Below, piece by piece: positions 6,666 through 14,800 of a DNA stretch of 34,943 nucleotides. Made by a program: the position numbers and the translations under genes. The notes beneath the pieces were generated by a model, which was not told where the DNA came from, did not search any database, and saw only the letters and a program-made list of their open reading frames with translations. Origin of the DNA: an uncultured Clostridia bacterium (lineage in GTDB: Bacteria > Bacillota > Clostridia > Oscillospirales > CAG-272). The first letter of the stretch is position 1, and the number at the start of each line of letters is the position of its first letter. The DNA lies in NCBI GenBank assembly GCA_944393415.1, contig CALYAD010000023.1, positions 1 to 34,943 on the forward strand. The letters are read 5' to 3'.

Positions 6666-6675
6666 GCCTTTACGG

Positions 6676-6786
6676 AGTTAAAAAAAGCTGAACGCTTTTT
6701 GTTTTGCAAAACACGAAATTTTCGTATCTATTAAAAACCGATTAAAGCGGTTTTTTTAGCCGCCCATGGCGGCATGAGGTGATAAA
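6676..6786 (+). repeat. Shared leader element, copy B (helicase leader)
   Basis: Module order: CTGAACGCTTTTTG, GTTTTGCAAAAC, ACGAAATTTTCGT, the terminator-like hairpin AACCG-ATTAAAG-CGGTT followed by five more T, the perfect clamp GCCGCC-CAT-GGCGGC, then ATGAGGTGATAAA immediately before the helicase ATG at 6787. It is the near mirror image in orientation of copy A. The hairpin plus T run could terminate transcription read from the ATPase gene. Confidence 0.75.
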
Positions 6787-9411
6787 ATGAACGGGTTTGA
6801 AAATGTATATTTTCGGGGAAAATTCCGCGATTATCAGCAGCGTGTACTTGATAATGCCGGTAAATACCTTGATGACGGTAAAATCAATATAGTTGCTGCT
6901 CCGGGAAGCGGTAAAACCGTTCTCGGGCTTGAGCTTATCCGGCGTATCGGCGCACCTTGTATCATTCTTTCTCCATCAACGGCTATACGGGAGCAATGGG
7001 GACAAAGATTCAAGGAGCTTTTCCTTGATGATGAGGCTCGCTTTGACGCGCTTTATTCGAATGACCTTCATAAAGTGCGTTTTTTAAATTCTGTCACGTA
7101 CCAAGCTTTATACACCTCAATTGAAAAGATATCTTCAGATAATGTTGAGGATGCCGACTGTTCGGATGTCGATCTTTTTGAGACTATGAGGGCTTTCGGA
7201 ATAAAAACGGTGTGCCTTGACGAGGCGCATCATCTCAAAAATGAATGGGAAAAAGCTCTTGAAAAATTCGTAGCCGCCTTGGACAGGGATATAAAGATCA
7301 TAGCTCTTACCGCCACACCGCCTTATGATTCGGAAGGCTCGGAGTGGAGTAGATATGTGAGGATCTGCGGAGAAATTGACGAGGAAATTTTTGTTCCCGA
7401 GCTTGTAGGTCAAGGAAATCTTTGTCCTCACCAAGACTACGTTTATTTCAACTATCCGACCAAGACTGAGATTTTAAGCTTCCGTAAACACAAAGAAAAC
7501 GCTGCGCGTGCCGTTGAGGAGATTGGCAGGCTTGCTTTATTTAATCGTATATGCCAAATTTTAAATACGTCTAAAGACTTTGAAACAATGTTCTCTTCGG
7601 TAAAGGAATATATAGCGCTTCTTACATTGCTCCGTCATTATAGCTTTGATATTGATAAAAAGCTGATAAGAGAACTTACGGCAAAGCGAGGCTTGCCTGA
7701 TTTCAAAATAACATACGCTGAAACCGCGATTCAGTTTTTACTTGACGGTCAGCTGATTACACATGAACAGAAGTCGGAGATTATTAACATACTGAAAGAG
7801 AACTCTGTTTATGATAAGAAAAGAGTAGCGCTTAATTTAACTGAAAGATTGAAACGTACACTGATTTCCTCGGTCGGGAAGCTTGAAAGCATTAAAAAGA
7901 TAACGAAAAACGAGATATGCGCTATGGGTAAGCGTCTTCGTATGCTTGTTTTAACCGATTATATAAAAAAAGAAAATCTTACTAAGATTGCGACGGCAGA
8001 AGGATTCAATTCTGTAAATGTTGTAAGTATTTTTGAAACGATTCGCAGAGCGGAGCCCGGTGTAAATATCGGTGTGCTTTCCGGAACGCTTGTTATTTTA
8101 CCCAAATCAATTGATCTCTCGGATATCAAGCATAAAAAGGAGGACATCCCTGATACCGATTACTGCACGGTGGAGTTTCCCGGGTCAACGCACCGTTCAG
8201 TTGATTACGTTGGAAAGTTGTTCGAAAGAAGAGAGCTGCAGATAATTGTAGGAACAAAGTCGTTGCTTGGCGAAGGATGGGATTCGCCGTGCATAAATAC
8301 ACTGATACTGGCAAGTTTTGTTGGGAGCTTCGTGCTTTCAAATCAAATGCGCGGGCGCGCGATCCGTATAGACAAAAAAGATCCGCGCAAATCGGCCAAC
8401 ATTTGGCATCTCGTTACAGTAGAGCCGGAATACTTGTTTAAAGAAAAAACCGCGGATCGTATTGCCGAGTATATCAGACAGGACCGTAATGAACTGATCT
8501 CGTATGATTATGATGTTCTGAAGCGTCGGTTCGATTCGTTTATGGGTCCTAATTATTCGACAGGCGTAATCGAAAGCGGGATAGAACGTATTACCGCGAT
8601 AAGACCGCCGTATGACAAAAACGGTATTGAAAAAATCAATTCCGAAATGTTAGAATTGTCTGAACAGCGGGAGGATGTCAGGAATAAATGGAATTCCGAA
8701 GTGGCTGACGGAAGCTATGCCGTAGAAATTGAAACGGAAATTCCAAATGAAAAAAGGGTTCCTGTATTTACTTTTTGGAATTTTGCTCTTAATGCCATAA
8801 TTTCGGCAGCCGAGATATTTTTGCTGTATTTTTTGTGGATCCTGGCCGCGCGGGAAAATATTTTGTTTACGCTCGGGGATATAGGGATAATGCTCCTCCT
8901 GTCAGTCATTCTGTATCGCGGAGTTAAGCAAATGATTTTGCATTCCAATCCCGCAAATTCCATAAAAACTCTTGGAGCTGCGGTTTATAAAACGATGTGT
9001 GAATGCGGTCTTATATCATCTTCCGCAAAGGTGGAAGCGGTTTCGGATAAGCTCTATACCGTGGCTTTGTATTTGCGCAACGCTTCTGTTCACGATCAGA
9101 ACGTTTTCAATACTGCCATGGCGGAAATGCTGTCCCCGATTGAGAACCCAAGATATATTTTGATTGCCAGGACAGCATTAAAACAATATAACTACAAGCT
9201 TTCATTTGCCTGTCCCTCAATTATAGGCAAAAAGAAAGAATATGCTGAGGTGCTTGCGGAAAAGCTTAAGATCACTACCGGAAAATTTGAACCGTTATAT
9301 ACATACCGGGAAAACGGTCGGAAACTGATACTTAAATGCAGGAAGCGCTCGTATATTACATTTAACGAAAAGGCAATGGGGAAAAAATATAAGGTTTCAC
9401 ATTGGAGCTGA
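6787..9411 (+). CDS. DEAH-box SF2 helicase with two C-terminal transmembrane segments
   Basis: The 874-residue protein has all main superfamily 2 motifs: Walker A APGSGKT (38-44), DEAHH (145-149), TATPP (175-179), motif V GTKSLLGEGWDSP (489-501) and motif VI QMRGRAIR (520-527). About 270 residues separate the first RecA lobe from motif V, so it carries a large insertion between lobes. After the helicase core, two hydrophobic segments (about 661-688 and 695-717) predict membrane anchoring, followed by a soluble domain of about 150 residues I do not recognise. This layout is unlike housekeeping RecG, PriA or UvrB. GAGGTG lies 6 nt upstream of the ATG inside the leader element. The neighbouring AAA ATPase and lack of metabolic context suggest a defence or nucleic-acid surveillance role; this is inference. 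Confidence 0.85.
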   Translation: MNGFENVYFRGKFRDYQQRVLDNAGKYLDDGKINIVAAPGSGKTVLGLELIRRIGAPCIILSPSTAIREQWGQRFKELFLDDEARFDALYSNDLHKVRFLNSVTYQALYTSIEKISSDNVEDADCSDVDLFETMRAFGIKTVCLDEAHHLKNEWEKALEKFVAALDRDIKIIALTATPPYDSEGSEWSRYVRICGEIDEEIFVPELVGQGNLCPHQDYVYFNYPTKTEILSFRKHKENAARAVEEIGRLALFNRICQILNTSKDFETMFSSVKEYIALLTLLRHYSFDIDKKLIRELTAKRGLPDFKITYAETAIQFLLDGQLITHEQKSEIINILKENSVYDKKRVALNLTERLKRTLISSVGKLESIKKITKNEICAMGKRLRMLVLTDYIKKENLTKIATAEGFNSVNVVSIFETIRRAEPGVNIGVLSGTLVILPKSIDLSDIKHKKEDIPDTDYCTVEFPGSTHRSVDYVGKLFERRELQIIVGTKSLLGEGWDSPCINTLILASFVGSFVLSNQMRGRAIRIDKKDPRKSANIWHLVTVEPEYLFKEKTADRIAEYIRQDRNELISYDYDVLKRRFDSFMGPNYSTGVIESGIERITAIRPPYDKNGIEKINSEMLELSEQREDVRNKWNSEVADGSYAVEIETEIPNEKRVPVFTFWNFALNAIISAAEIFLLYFLWILAARENILFTLGDIGIMLLLSVILYRGVKQMILHSNPANSIKTLGAAVYKTMCECGLISSSAKVEAVSDKLYTVALYLRNASVHDQNVFNTAMAEMLSPIENPRYILIARTALKQYNYKLSFACPSIIGKKKEYAEVLAEKLKITTGKFEPLYTYRENGRKLILKCRKRSYITFNEKAMGKKYKVSHWS

Positions 9412-9420
9412 ATGTCTGCG

Positions 9421-9452
9421 CCCCGTTGGCACTCGGAATCGGTTGAGCGGGG
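9421..9452 (+). terminator. Weak hairpin after the helicase gene
   Basis: CCCCG and CGGGG pair around a 22-nt loop 9 nt after the helicase stop, followed by AAAATAG. The stem is short and there is no T tract, so termination here is only a possibility. Confidence 0.25.
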
Positions 9453-9512
9453 AAAATAGTGAAAATATTTCTAAAAAGCGCACTCAAAAGACAAGAAACA
9501 GCCGAATTTATT

Positions 9513-9521
9513 TGTTATAAT
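9513..9521 (+). promoter_or_regulatory. Extended -10 promoter of the GH95 gene
   Basis: TG-T-TATAAT forms an extended -10 box; no good -35 box is visible at the usual spacing. The ATG at 9574 lies about 45 nt after the predicted start. Confidence 0.5.
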
Positions 9522-9573
9522 CTATACAGTAAATATAAAAACTCAGCTTGGTGCAAGAAAGGAAGAATTGTAT

Positions 9574-11931
9574 ATGATTACGGATAAATCAAGGATGCCG
9601 CCGGATTCGCTGCTGCTTTACGAGCGTGCTCCGGCAAAGTATTGGGAGGAAGCCTACCCGCTCGGAAACGGCGCCTTGGGCGCGATGGTATTCGGCGGGT
9701 ATGACGAGGACAGGATATGTCTTAATCACGACACCCTATGGACGGGATATCCGCGTGCCGATAAGTACCGCGGATCATTTGACAGCCTGATTCGGGCAAA
9801 GGAGCTTGTTAAGGAGGGAAGGTACGCGCGGGCGGACGAGGAGCTGAGGCTCGGATTTTCAAGCTACGGCTCGGAAGCGTATATGCCGCTCGGAGAGCTG
9901 ACCGTTGACTATGGGGACAAAAAAGAAGCTGTGAGAGGCTATTCCAGAAAGCTGGATCTGCGGCGCGCGCTTTGTACGGTCGCGTATCGACGCGGCAAAC
10001 GGAAGATAAAAACCGCGGCATTTGCATCCTTTCCCGACAAAGTGTTTGTATATAGGATTTCCGCAGACGGGGACGTTTTTTCCTGCGTTTTCTCTCTGCG
10101 CTCGCCTCTGTATTCACGTCTGTGGTCGGAGGAAGAAACACTTTACCTTGAGGGAGAGTGTCCCTGCAACTCCGAGCAGAATCTGGAGCGCACAGACCGG
10201 AAAGGCTTTTATCATGACAGCCCGGAAGAACGCGGTATCCGTTTTCTTAGCGCGCTTTCGGTCGTCACTGACGGAAAGGCGCAGTACAGGGGAGACCGAG
10301 TAACGGTAACCGGGGCGAGCTATGCAGAAGCGTTTTTTACGTGCGGGACATCCTTTGACGGTTATGACAGACATCCGTTTTTAAGCGGTAAAAGCTATAA
10401 GACCGAGTGTAAGGATAATCTGAAAAAAGCGCTTGAGCGAGGGTATAAAAAAATATATGCTTCTCATGTGAGAGATGCGGCAGGGTATTTTGACAGAATG
10501 GGGCTTGATCTCGGCAGTGCAAAAATGTCGCGTGTGCCGACAAGCCGGCGCCTGGAAGCGTACGCGGACGGCGGAAGAGATCCGGCGCTTCCGGCTCTGC
10601 TTTTCAATTACGCAAGATATCTTACCATAGCCGCGTCCCGGGAAGGAAGCCAGCCGATGAATCTGCAGGGAATATGGAACCCGCATTTTCTGCCGCCGTG
10701 GCACTCAAATTATACGGTTAATATCAACACTGAGATGAATTATTTTCCAACGCTGGCTTTTAATCTCGCGGAAATGTACCGACCGCTGTTAAAAATGATA
10801 GCCGAGCTTTCCGAGAGCGGCCGCGGGACGGCGAAGGAGCTGTATAAAGCCCCGGGCTGGGTGTGTCATCACAATACCGATATCTGGAGGCATACACAGC
10901 CGGTCGCCGGGCTTTCATGTTATTCCTTCTGGAACGCGGCCGGAGGCTGGCTTTGTCATCATCTGTACGAATATTTTGAGTATACGCTTGACTGGGAGTT
11001 CCTCAGGGACACCGCGTTCCCCATAATGCGTGGGGCGGCGGAGTTTTATCTCTCGCAGCTTGTAACGCTGCCGGACGGCCGACGCGGGGTGTTTCCGTCA
11101 ACCTCGCCGGAAAACCGCTATAAAACAGAGGAAGGGCTTGCCGCTGTTTCGGAGAGTACGGAGATGACTATGGCGATAGTAAGAGAGATTTTTTCAAATC
11201 TGGTAAAAGCCGCAAAAGCGCTTGGCATACGTGACGATGTTGCCCGCGCTGCGGAAAACGAGCTGCCTGAGCTTCTTCCTCCGGTCGTGGGCAGAGACGG
11301 AAGGCTGATTGAATGGTACGGAGAACATGAGGAGAACGAGCCGCGTCACCGTCATGTTTCACATCTTTACGCGCTGCATCCGGGAAGCGAGATGACCCCG
11401 GAGCGGACCCCGGAGCTTTGTGAGGCGTGCAGAAGGACGCTTGAGATCCGAGGAGACGAGGGAACGGGCTGGAGTCTTGCCTGGAAAAGCAATTTTTACG
11501 CAAGGCTGGGTGATGGGAACCATGCGTTTTCGCTTATAAAGCGGCAGCTCAGACCAAGCGATTCTTATGGAACGGTTTTTTCTCAGCGCGGCGGAACATA
11601 CGCGAATTTGTTTTGCGCGCACCCCCCGTTTCAGATAGACGGTAACTTCGGCGCGGCTTCCGGAATGTGCGAAATGCTGCTCCGCTCCGATACTCGATCC
11701 CTTCGTCTGCTTCCGGCTTGTCCGGACGAATGGACTGATATTTCCGTTTGGGGGATACGCGCGAAGGGAAACCGGCAGATTGCGTTTGCGTTGAGTAACG
11801 GTGTGCTTGAGAGCTGTGAAATAAAAGGTCCCCGTCCGGAAAAGATCTTTTTCCGGGGCGAGGACATAACGGGAAGATTCAGTTATGACGAGACGGCAGG
11901 GGCGTCGTATTTTAATAAGGCAGGGAACTGA
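9574..11931 (+). CDS. Glycoside hydrolase family 95 protein (alpha-L-fucosidase type)
   Basis: GH95 enzymes cleave alpha-1,2-linked L-fucose, and in some members alpha-galactose, from glycans. The 785-residue protein shows the family's landmarks in order: EEAYPLGNGALGAMVFGG near the N-terminus, NLQGIWNPH, the catalytic-site stretch NINTEMNYFP, HHNTDIW, STSPEN, RHRHVSHLYALHPG, PPFQIDGNFG and a C-terminal beta domain starting at RLLPACPDEW. The length fits a complete enzyme. There is no signal peptide, so it likely acts in the cytoplasm on imported oligosaccharides. I start at ATG 9574, which has AGGAAG 8 nt upstream; an in-frame TTG at 9568 is too close to that site. No transporter or other glycosidase adjoins it, so substrate specificity is open. 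Confidence 0.9.
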   Translation: MITDKSRMPPDSLLLYERAPAKYWEEAYPLGNGALGAMVFGGYDEDRICLNHDTLWTGYPRADKYRGSFDSLIRAKELVKEGRYARADEELRLGFSSYGSEAYMPLGELTVDYGDKKEAVRGYSRKLDLRRALCTVAYRRGKRKIKTAAFASFPDKVFVYRISADGDVFSCVFSLRSPLYSRLWSEEETLYLEGECPCNSEQNLERTDRKGFYHDSPEERGIRFLSALSVVTDGKAQYRGDRVTVTGASYAEAFFTCGTSFDGYDRHPFLSGKSYKTECKDNLKKALERGYKKIYASHVRDAAGYFDRMGLDLGSAKMSRVPTSRRLEAYADGGRDPALPALLFNYARYLTIAASREGSQPMNLQGIWNPHFLPPWHSNYTVNINTEMNYFPTLAFNLAEMYRPLLKMIAELSESGRGTAKELYKAPGWVCHHNTDIWRHTQPVAGLSCYSFWNAAGGWLCHHLYEYFEYTLDWEFLRDTAFPIMRGAAEFYLSQLVTLPDGRRGVFPSTSPENRYKTEEGLAAVSESTEMTMAIVREIFSNLVKAAKALGIRDDVARAAENELPELLPPVVGRDGRLIEWYGEHEENEPRHRHVSHLYALHPGSEMTPERTPELCEACRRTLEIRGDEGTGWSLAWKSNFYARLGDGNHAFSLIKRQLRPSDSYGTVFSQRGGTYANLFCAHPPFQIDGNFGAASGMCEMLLRSDTRSLRLLPACPDEWTDISVWGIRAKGNRQIAFALSNGVLESCEIKGPRPEKIFFRGEDITGRFSYDETAGASYFNKAGN

Positions 11932-11959
11932 GTTTCAGGCTGAAAGAGGATTCCCGATT

Positions 11960-11995
11960 TTTCAGGAACCCTTTTTATAAAAAGGGTTCCTGAAA
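11960..11995. terminator. Bidirectional terminator between convergent genes
   Basis: A perfect 16-bp stem (TTTCAGGAACCCTTTT against AAAAGGGTTCCTGAAA) closes a very short loop. It lies between the stop of the GH95 gene and that of the opposing membrane protein. It is also the left-hand hairpin of the roughly 200-bp repeat family found at 24421, 24609 and 25621, including the following CCTCCCAAAAATTTCT, so a partial repeat copy serves as terminator here. Confidence 0.75.
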
Positions 11996-12021
11996 CCTCC
12001 CAAAAATTTCTTAGCAAGATT

Positions 12022-13014
12022 TTATCTGAACTGCTTGCTGTAATCGGCTTTGATTTCGGACTTTCTGGCTTTAACGAATCTGTAAACGCAGACCGCGATC
12101 AGTACCGCGAGATAAACGCACAGATAACCGATTACCGCCGGGAGCGCGTTTGAGCTTACCAGCCGGAAGTAATCGAAGCCGAATATCCATATTCCGAGGT
12201 ATCCCGCGGAGAGTATCACGAAATTGAGTACAACCTTAAGCGGCTTGCTCAGCTTAGTGAACAGCACCGCGTACGAAAGCATGTATACCGCCGCGCTCGC
12301 GAGATAGCGCAGATAGTTCTGGATAGTGGGGGCTAAAGGGGTTACGACCGTGACAAAAACATTCTGAAGCACGTCGTCGGCTATAAACGTCTTATCCTCT
12401 CTTACCCTTACTATCACGTTGACCTGGGTTATGAGCGCGAAAAACGACACGGCAAACACTATCAGCGCAAATACCGCGAAAACCTGAGGCAGATATCTGC
12501 CGACGGCGCGGTATATTTTATTGTTCCTGAGTCTTTTCGTAACCAGTCGATACAGCAATGAAAGTCCCCTTACGGCGAAATAAATCACCGCGACGAAAAG
12601 ACAGGAGATCAGCGCTATGGGAAGCCCTCCATCGGCTATAAACCCGGAAAGCGAAAGCACGAATATCAAGAAAGAGAGGAGTACACCGGAGAAATGGATG
12701 AGGTTGACATATATCCGGCTCAGCTTTAGCCTGAAAAGGAGATTAAGCGCCATGACGGACAACGCGAAAAGGAAAAGCCCTAATAAAGTCTGGAGCGGGA
12801 GCGCCTTGGGATCCGGCATGGTGGAATCGATAGTGCTTGAGTTTTCCTCGCCGTCGTAGATCTGCGTTCTTACCGTCTCCGTTTCGATAACGTTGATTCC
12901 GGCGGCAAGCGCCATAAGAAAATATATAAACACAAGCACGCAAAAAATCGCGCACGCGGGGTAAAGTATATTTTTTTTGAAGCTGAATTCATTTGTTTTT
13001 ACGGTTTTTTCCAT
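12022..13014 (-). CDS. Integral membrane protein of unknown function
   Basis: The 330-residue protein contains about eight predicted transmembrane helices, with an extracytoplasmic loop after helix 1 that is rich in Glu, Asp and Ser (VIETETVRTQIYDGEENSST). It ends in a basic, lysine-rich cytoplasmic tail. No transport or enzymatic motif is recognisable. I chose the ATG at 13014 because AAAGGCGG lies 6 nt upstream; an in-frame ATG at 13035 has no such site. The gene is alone on its strand and convergent with GH95. Function is not assigned. Confidence 0.75.
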   Translation of the reverse strand: MEKTVKTNEFSFKKNILYPACAIFCVLVFIYFLMALAAGINVIETETVRTQIYDGEENSSTIDSTMPDPKALPLQTLLGLFLFALSVMALNLLFRLKLSRIYVNLIHFSGVLLSFLIFVLSLSGFIADGGLPIALISCLFVAVIYFAVRGLSLLYRLVTKRLRNNKIYRAVGRYLPQVFAVFALIVFAVSFFALITQVNVIVRVREDKTFIADDVLQNVFVTVVTPLAPTIQNYLRYLASAAVYMLSYAVLFTKLSKPLKVVLNFVILSAGYLGIWIFGFDYFRLVSSNALPAVIGYLCVYLAVLIAVCVYRFVKARKSEIKADYSKQFR

Positions 13015-13059
13015 CTGATACCGCCTTTCAATCAATGGGGTGCCTTAGGCTGTGTCAAT

Positions 13060-13068
13060 ATTATATCA
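13060..13068 (-). promoter_or_regulatory. Extended -10 promoter of the membrane protein gene
   Basis: On the minus strand TG-A-TATAAT is a perfect extended -10 element, about 45 nt upstream of the ATG at 13014. No convincing -35 box was found. Confidence 0.5.
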
Positions 13069-13190
13069 TTTTTCGGAGTTTAGTTTGTTAAATTTCCGTT
13101 GCTTAAACTGAAATATTTTATAGGGTGATTTTCATGCCGTGATTAATAATGAATAAATAAAAAATATTCGTAAAAATATTCAATTCCGTA

Positions 13191-13219
13191 TTGACAATAG
13201 ATTTAAATTAATATATAAT
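13191..13219 (+). promoter_or_regulatory. Consensus sigma-A promoter of the nusB operon
   Basis: TTGACA (13191-13196) and TATAAT (13214-13219) with a 17-nt, fully A/T-rich spacer match consensus exactly. It lies in an AT-rich stretch and would drive the housekeeping string from nusB onward with a leader of about 67 nt. Confidence 0.85.
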
Positions 13220-13293
13220 TAAAAAAGATAAATATATTTTATTTTACGTTGTCCGGTTTACGGATACCTATTAACGAAAGGCATAAACATAAA

Positions 13294-13779
13294 ATGAACA
13301 GACGTGAGGCGAGAGAACGCGCGTTTCAGCTTATTTACGAAATGAGTGTTCAGACAGACAAAACGACAGAGGCGCTCATATCGGACACCGCGAGCGGGCA
13401 GGATTTCAGACCGGACGATTATATACGCGGAGCGGTCGCAGGCGTCAGGGAAAAAACGGACGAGCTCGACGCTTTGATATCGGGGTGCGCCGTCGGATGG
13501 CGTATAGAGCGGATGTCGGCGGTTTCTCTTGCCATACTCAGGCTCGCTGTATACGAAATGCTTTATGTTGACGACGTTCCCTTTTCCGTCGCGATAAACG
13601 AGGCGGTGGAGGCGGCGAAAAAATATGACCACGGGAGCGCCCCGAAATTCATAAACGGTATTCTCAACGCGGTGGCGGTAAAGACCGGTCTGAAGACGTC
13701 CGGAACCGGTACGGCGGGGAAAAAAACGGAGGCGGACTTTACGTCTGCTCAAGAGAAAGGGACCTCGGAAAAGGGTTAA
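13294..13779 (+). CDS. nusB: Transcription antitermination factor NusB
   Basis: NusB binds boxA RNA with NusE (ribosomal protein S10) and supports processive transcription of rRNA operons. The 161-residue protein has the all-helical family signature: an N-terminal RREARERAFQLIYEM and a C-terminal core AILRLAVYEMLYVDDVPFSVAINEAVEAAKKYDHGSAPKFINGILNAV. It carries an extra polar tail of about 25 residues (TSGTGTAGKKTEADF...) beyond the usual end. The ATG at 13294 has GAAAGG 12 nt upstream; upstream in-frame TTG codons lack support. It is the first gene of a tightly packed string ending at recN. Confidence 0.92.
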   Translation: MNRREARERAFQLIYEMSVQTDKTTEALISDTASGQDFRPDDYIRGAVAGVREKTDELDALISGCAVGWRIERMSAVSLAILRLAVYEMLYVDDVPFSVAINEAVEAAKKYDHGSAPKFINGILNAVAVKTGLKTSGTGTAGKKTEADFTSAQEKGTSEKG

Positions 13780-13797
13780 AGCAAAGCGCGGGTTAAA

Positions 13798-14769
13798 ATG
13801 AGGAAAAATTATTTTCTGGGCATCGATACTTCGAATTACAGGACCTCGGCGGCGGTATGCGACGCCGACGGAAACATAGTCGTCTCGGTACGCAGGCTTC
13901 TTGAGGTAAAACAGGGGGAGCGGGGGCTGAGGCAGAGCGACGCGGTTTTTGCCCATACAAAAGCCCTGCCGGAGATACTCGAAGCTGTCGGAGCATATCC
14001 GCTTACCGCTGTCGGATATTCGGCAAGACCCCGGGATGTTGAAGGGTCTTATATGCCGTGCTTTCTTTCGGGCGCGATGGCCGCGAGAGCGATAGCGGCG
14101 CTTGCAGGGATACCCGCGTATCCCTTTTCGCATCAGGCGGGACACATAGAGGCCGCGATATATTCCTGCGCCCTTTCCGGGTATGAGGGATCAGGAAAAT
14201 TTAACGCGGACAGCCGATTTCTCGCTTTTCACATAAGCGGAGGCACGACCGAGGCGCTCCTTTACGATAACGGAGATATAACGCTTCTCGGAGGTACGCT
14301 CGATATAAGCGCCGGTCAGGTTATAGACCGGGTCGGTGTGGCTCTCGGACTTAAATTCCCCTGCGGGGAGGAAATGGAGACTTTGGCTGAAGGAATGCCG
14401 CTATCAAAGGGCCTGCGCGTTTCCGTGAGAGGAGCCTGCTGCAACCTCGCCGGCGCGGAAAATATGGCGAAAAAGCTGCTTTCCGAGCTCGGAGGAAGCG
14501 CGGAGGGAGCGGCGCGTGTCGCCGCGTATACGCTTGACATGGTACTCAAAACAGTGGACAAAATGAGTGAAAACCTGCTTTCGGCATACCCCGGGCTTCC
14601 GATACTGTACGCGGGAGGAGTTATGGCGTGCGGGCGCATGAAGCGTTTCCTTAAGGAGAAGTATGATTGCGCTTTTGCGCTCCCGGAGTACTCCGGCGAC
14701 AACGCGGCCGGAACCGCGCGGCTATGCCGCGGAAGGTATTTTAAAGAAAATCCGGTACCGGAGCGGTAA
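13798..14769 (+). CDS. Kae1/TsaD-like protein (peptidase M22 family paralogue)
   Basis: The protein belongs to the ASKHA-fold family of TsaD, which makes the t6A modification of tRNA. At 323 residues it is slightly short, and its N-terminus (FLGIDTSNYRTSAAVCD) differs from the canonical TsaD start. The metal ligands are all present: H112 and H116 in SHQAGH, and D301 in SGDNAAG, along with a phosphate-binding ISGGTTEALLY. In many Clostridia a second Kae1-like gene lies between nusB and xseA, separate from the tsaBDE genes, and this one fits that position. It may not be the true t6A enzyme, so no gene symbol is given. It starts 18 nt after nusB with only a weak GGG upstream, suggesting translational coupling. 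Confidence 0.8.
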   Translation: MRKNYFLGIDTSNYRTSAAVCDADGNIVVSVRRLLEVKQGERGLRQSDAVFAHTKALPEILEAVGAYPLTAVGYSARPRDVEGSYMPCFLSGAMAARAIAALAGIPAYPFSHQAGHIEAAIYSCALSGYEGSGKFNADSRFLAFHISGGTTEALLYDNGDITLLGGTLDISAGQVIDRVGVALGLKFPCGEEMETLAEGMPLSKGLRVSVRGACCNLAGAENMAKKLLSELGGSAEGAARVAAYTLDMVLKTVDKMSENLLSAYPGLPILYAGGVMACGRMKRFLKEKYDCAFALPEYSGDNAAGTARLCRGRYFKENPVPER

Positions 14770-14800
14770 AACACGGACGGTGAGCTTATCAAGGTGAAGT

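Noticed and set aside
13258..14145. A 295-residue reading frame opposite nusB and the Kae1-like gene
   Set aside because: It is a shadow of GC-biased third codon positions in two well-supported genes.
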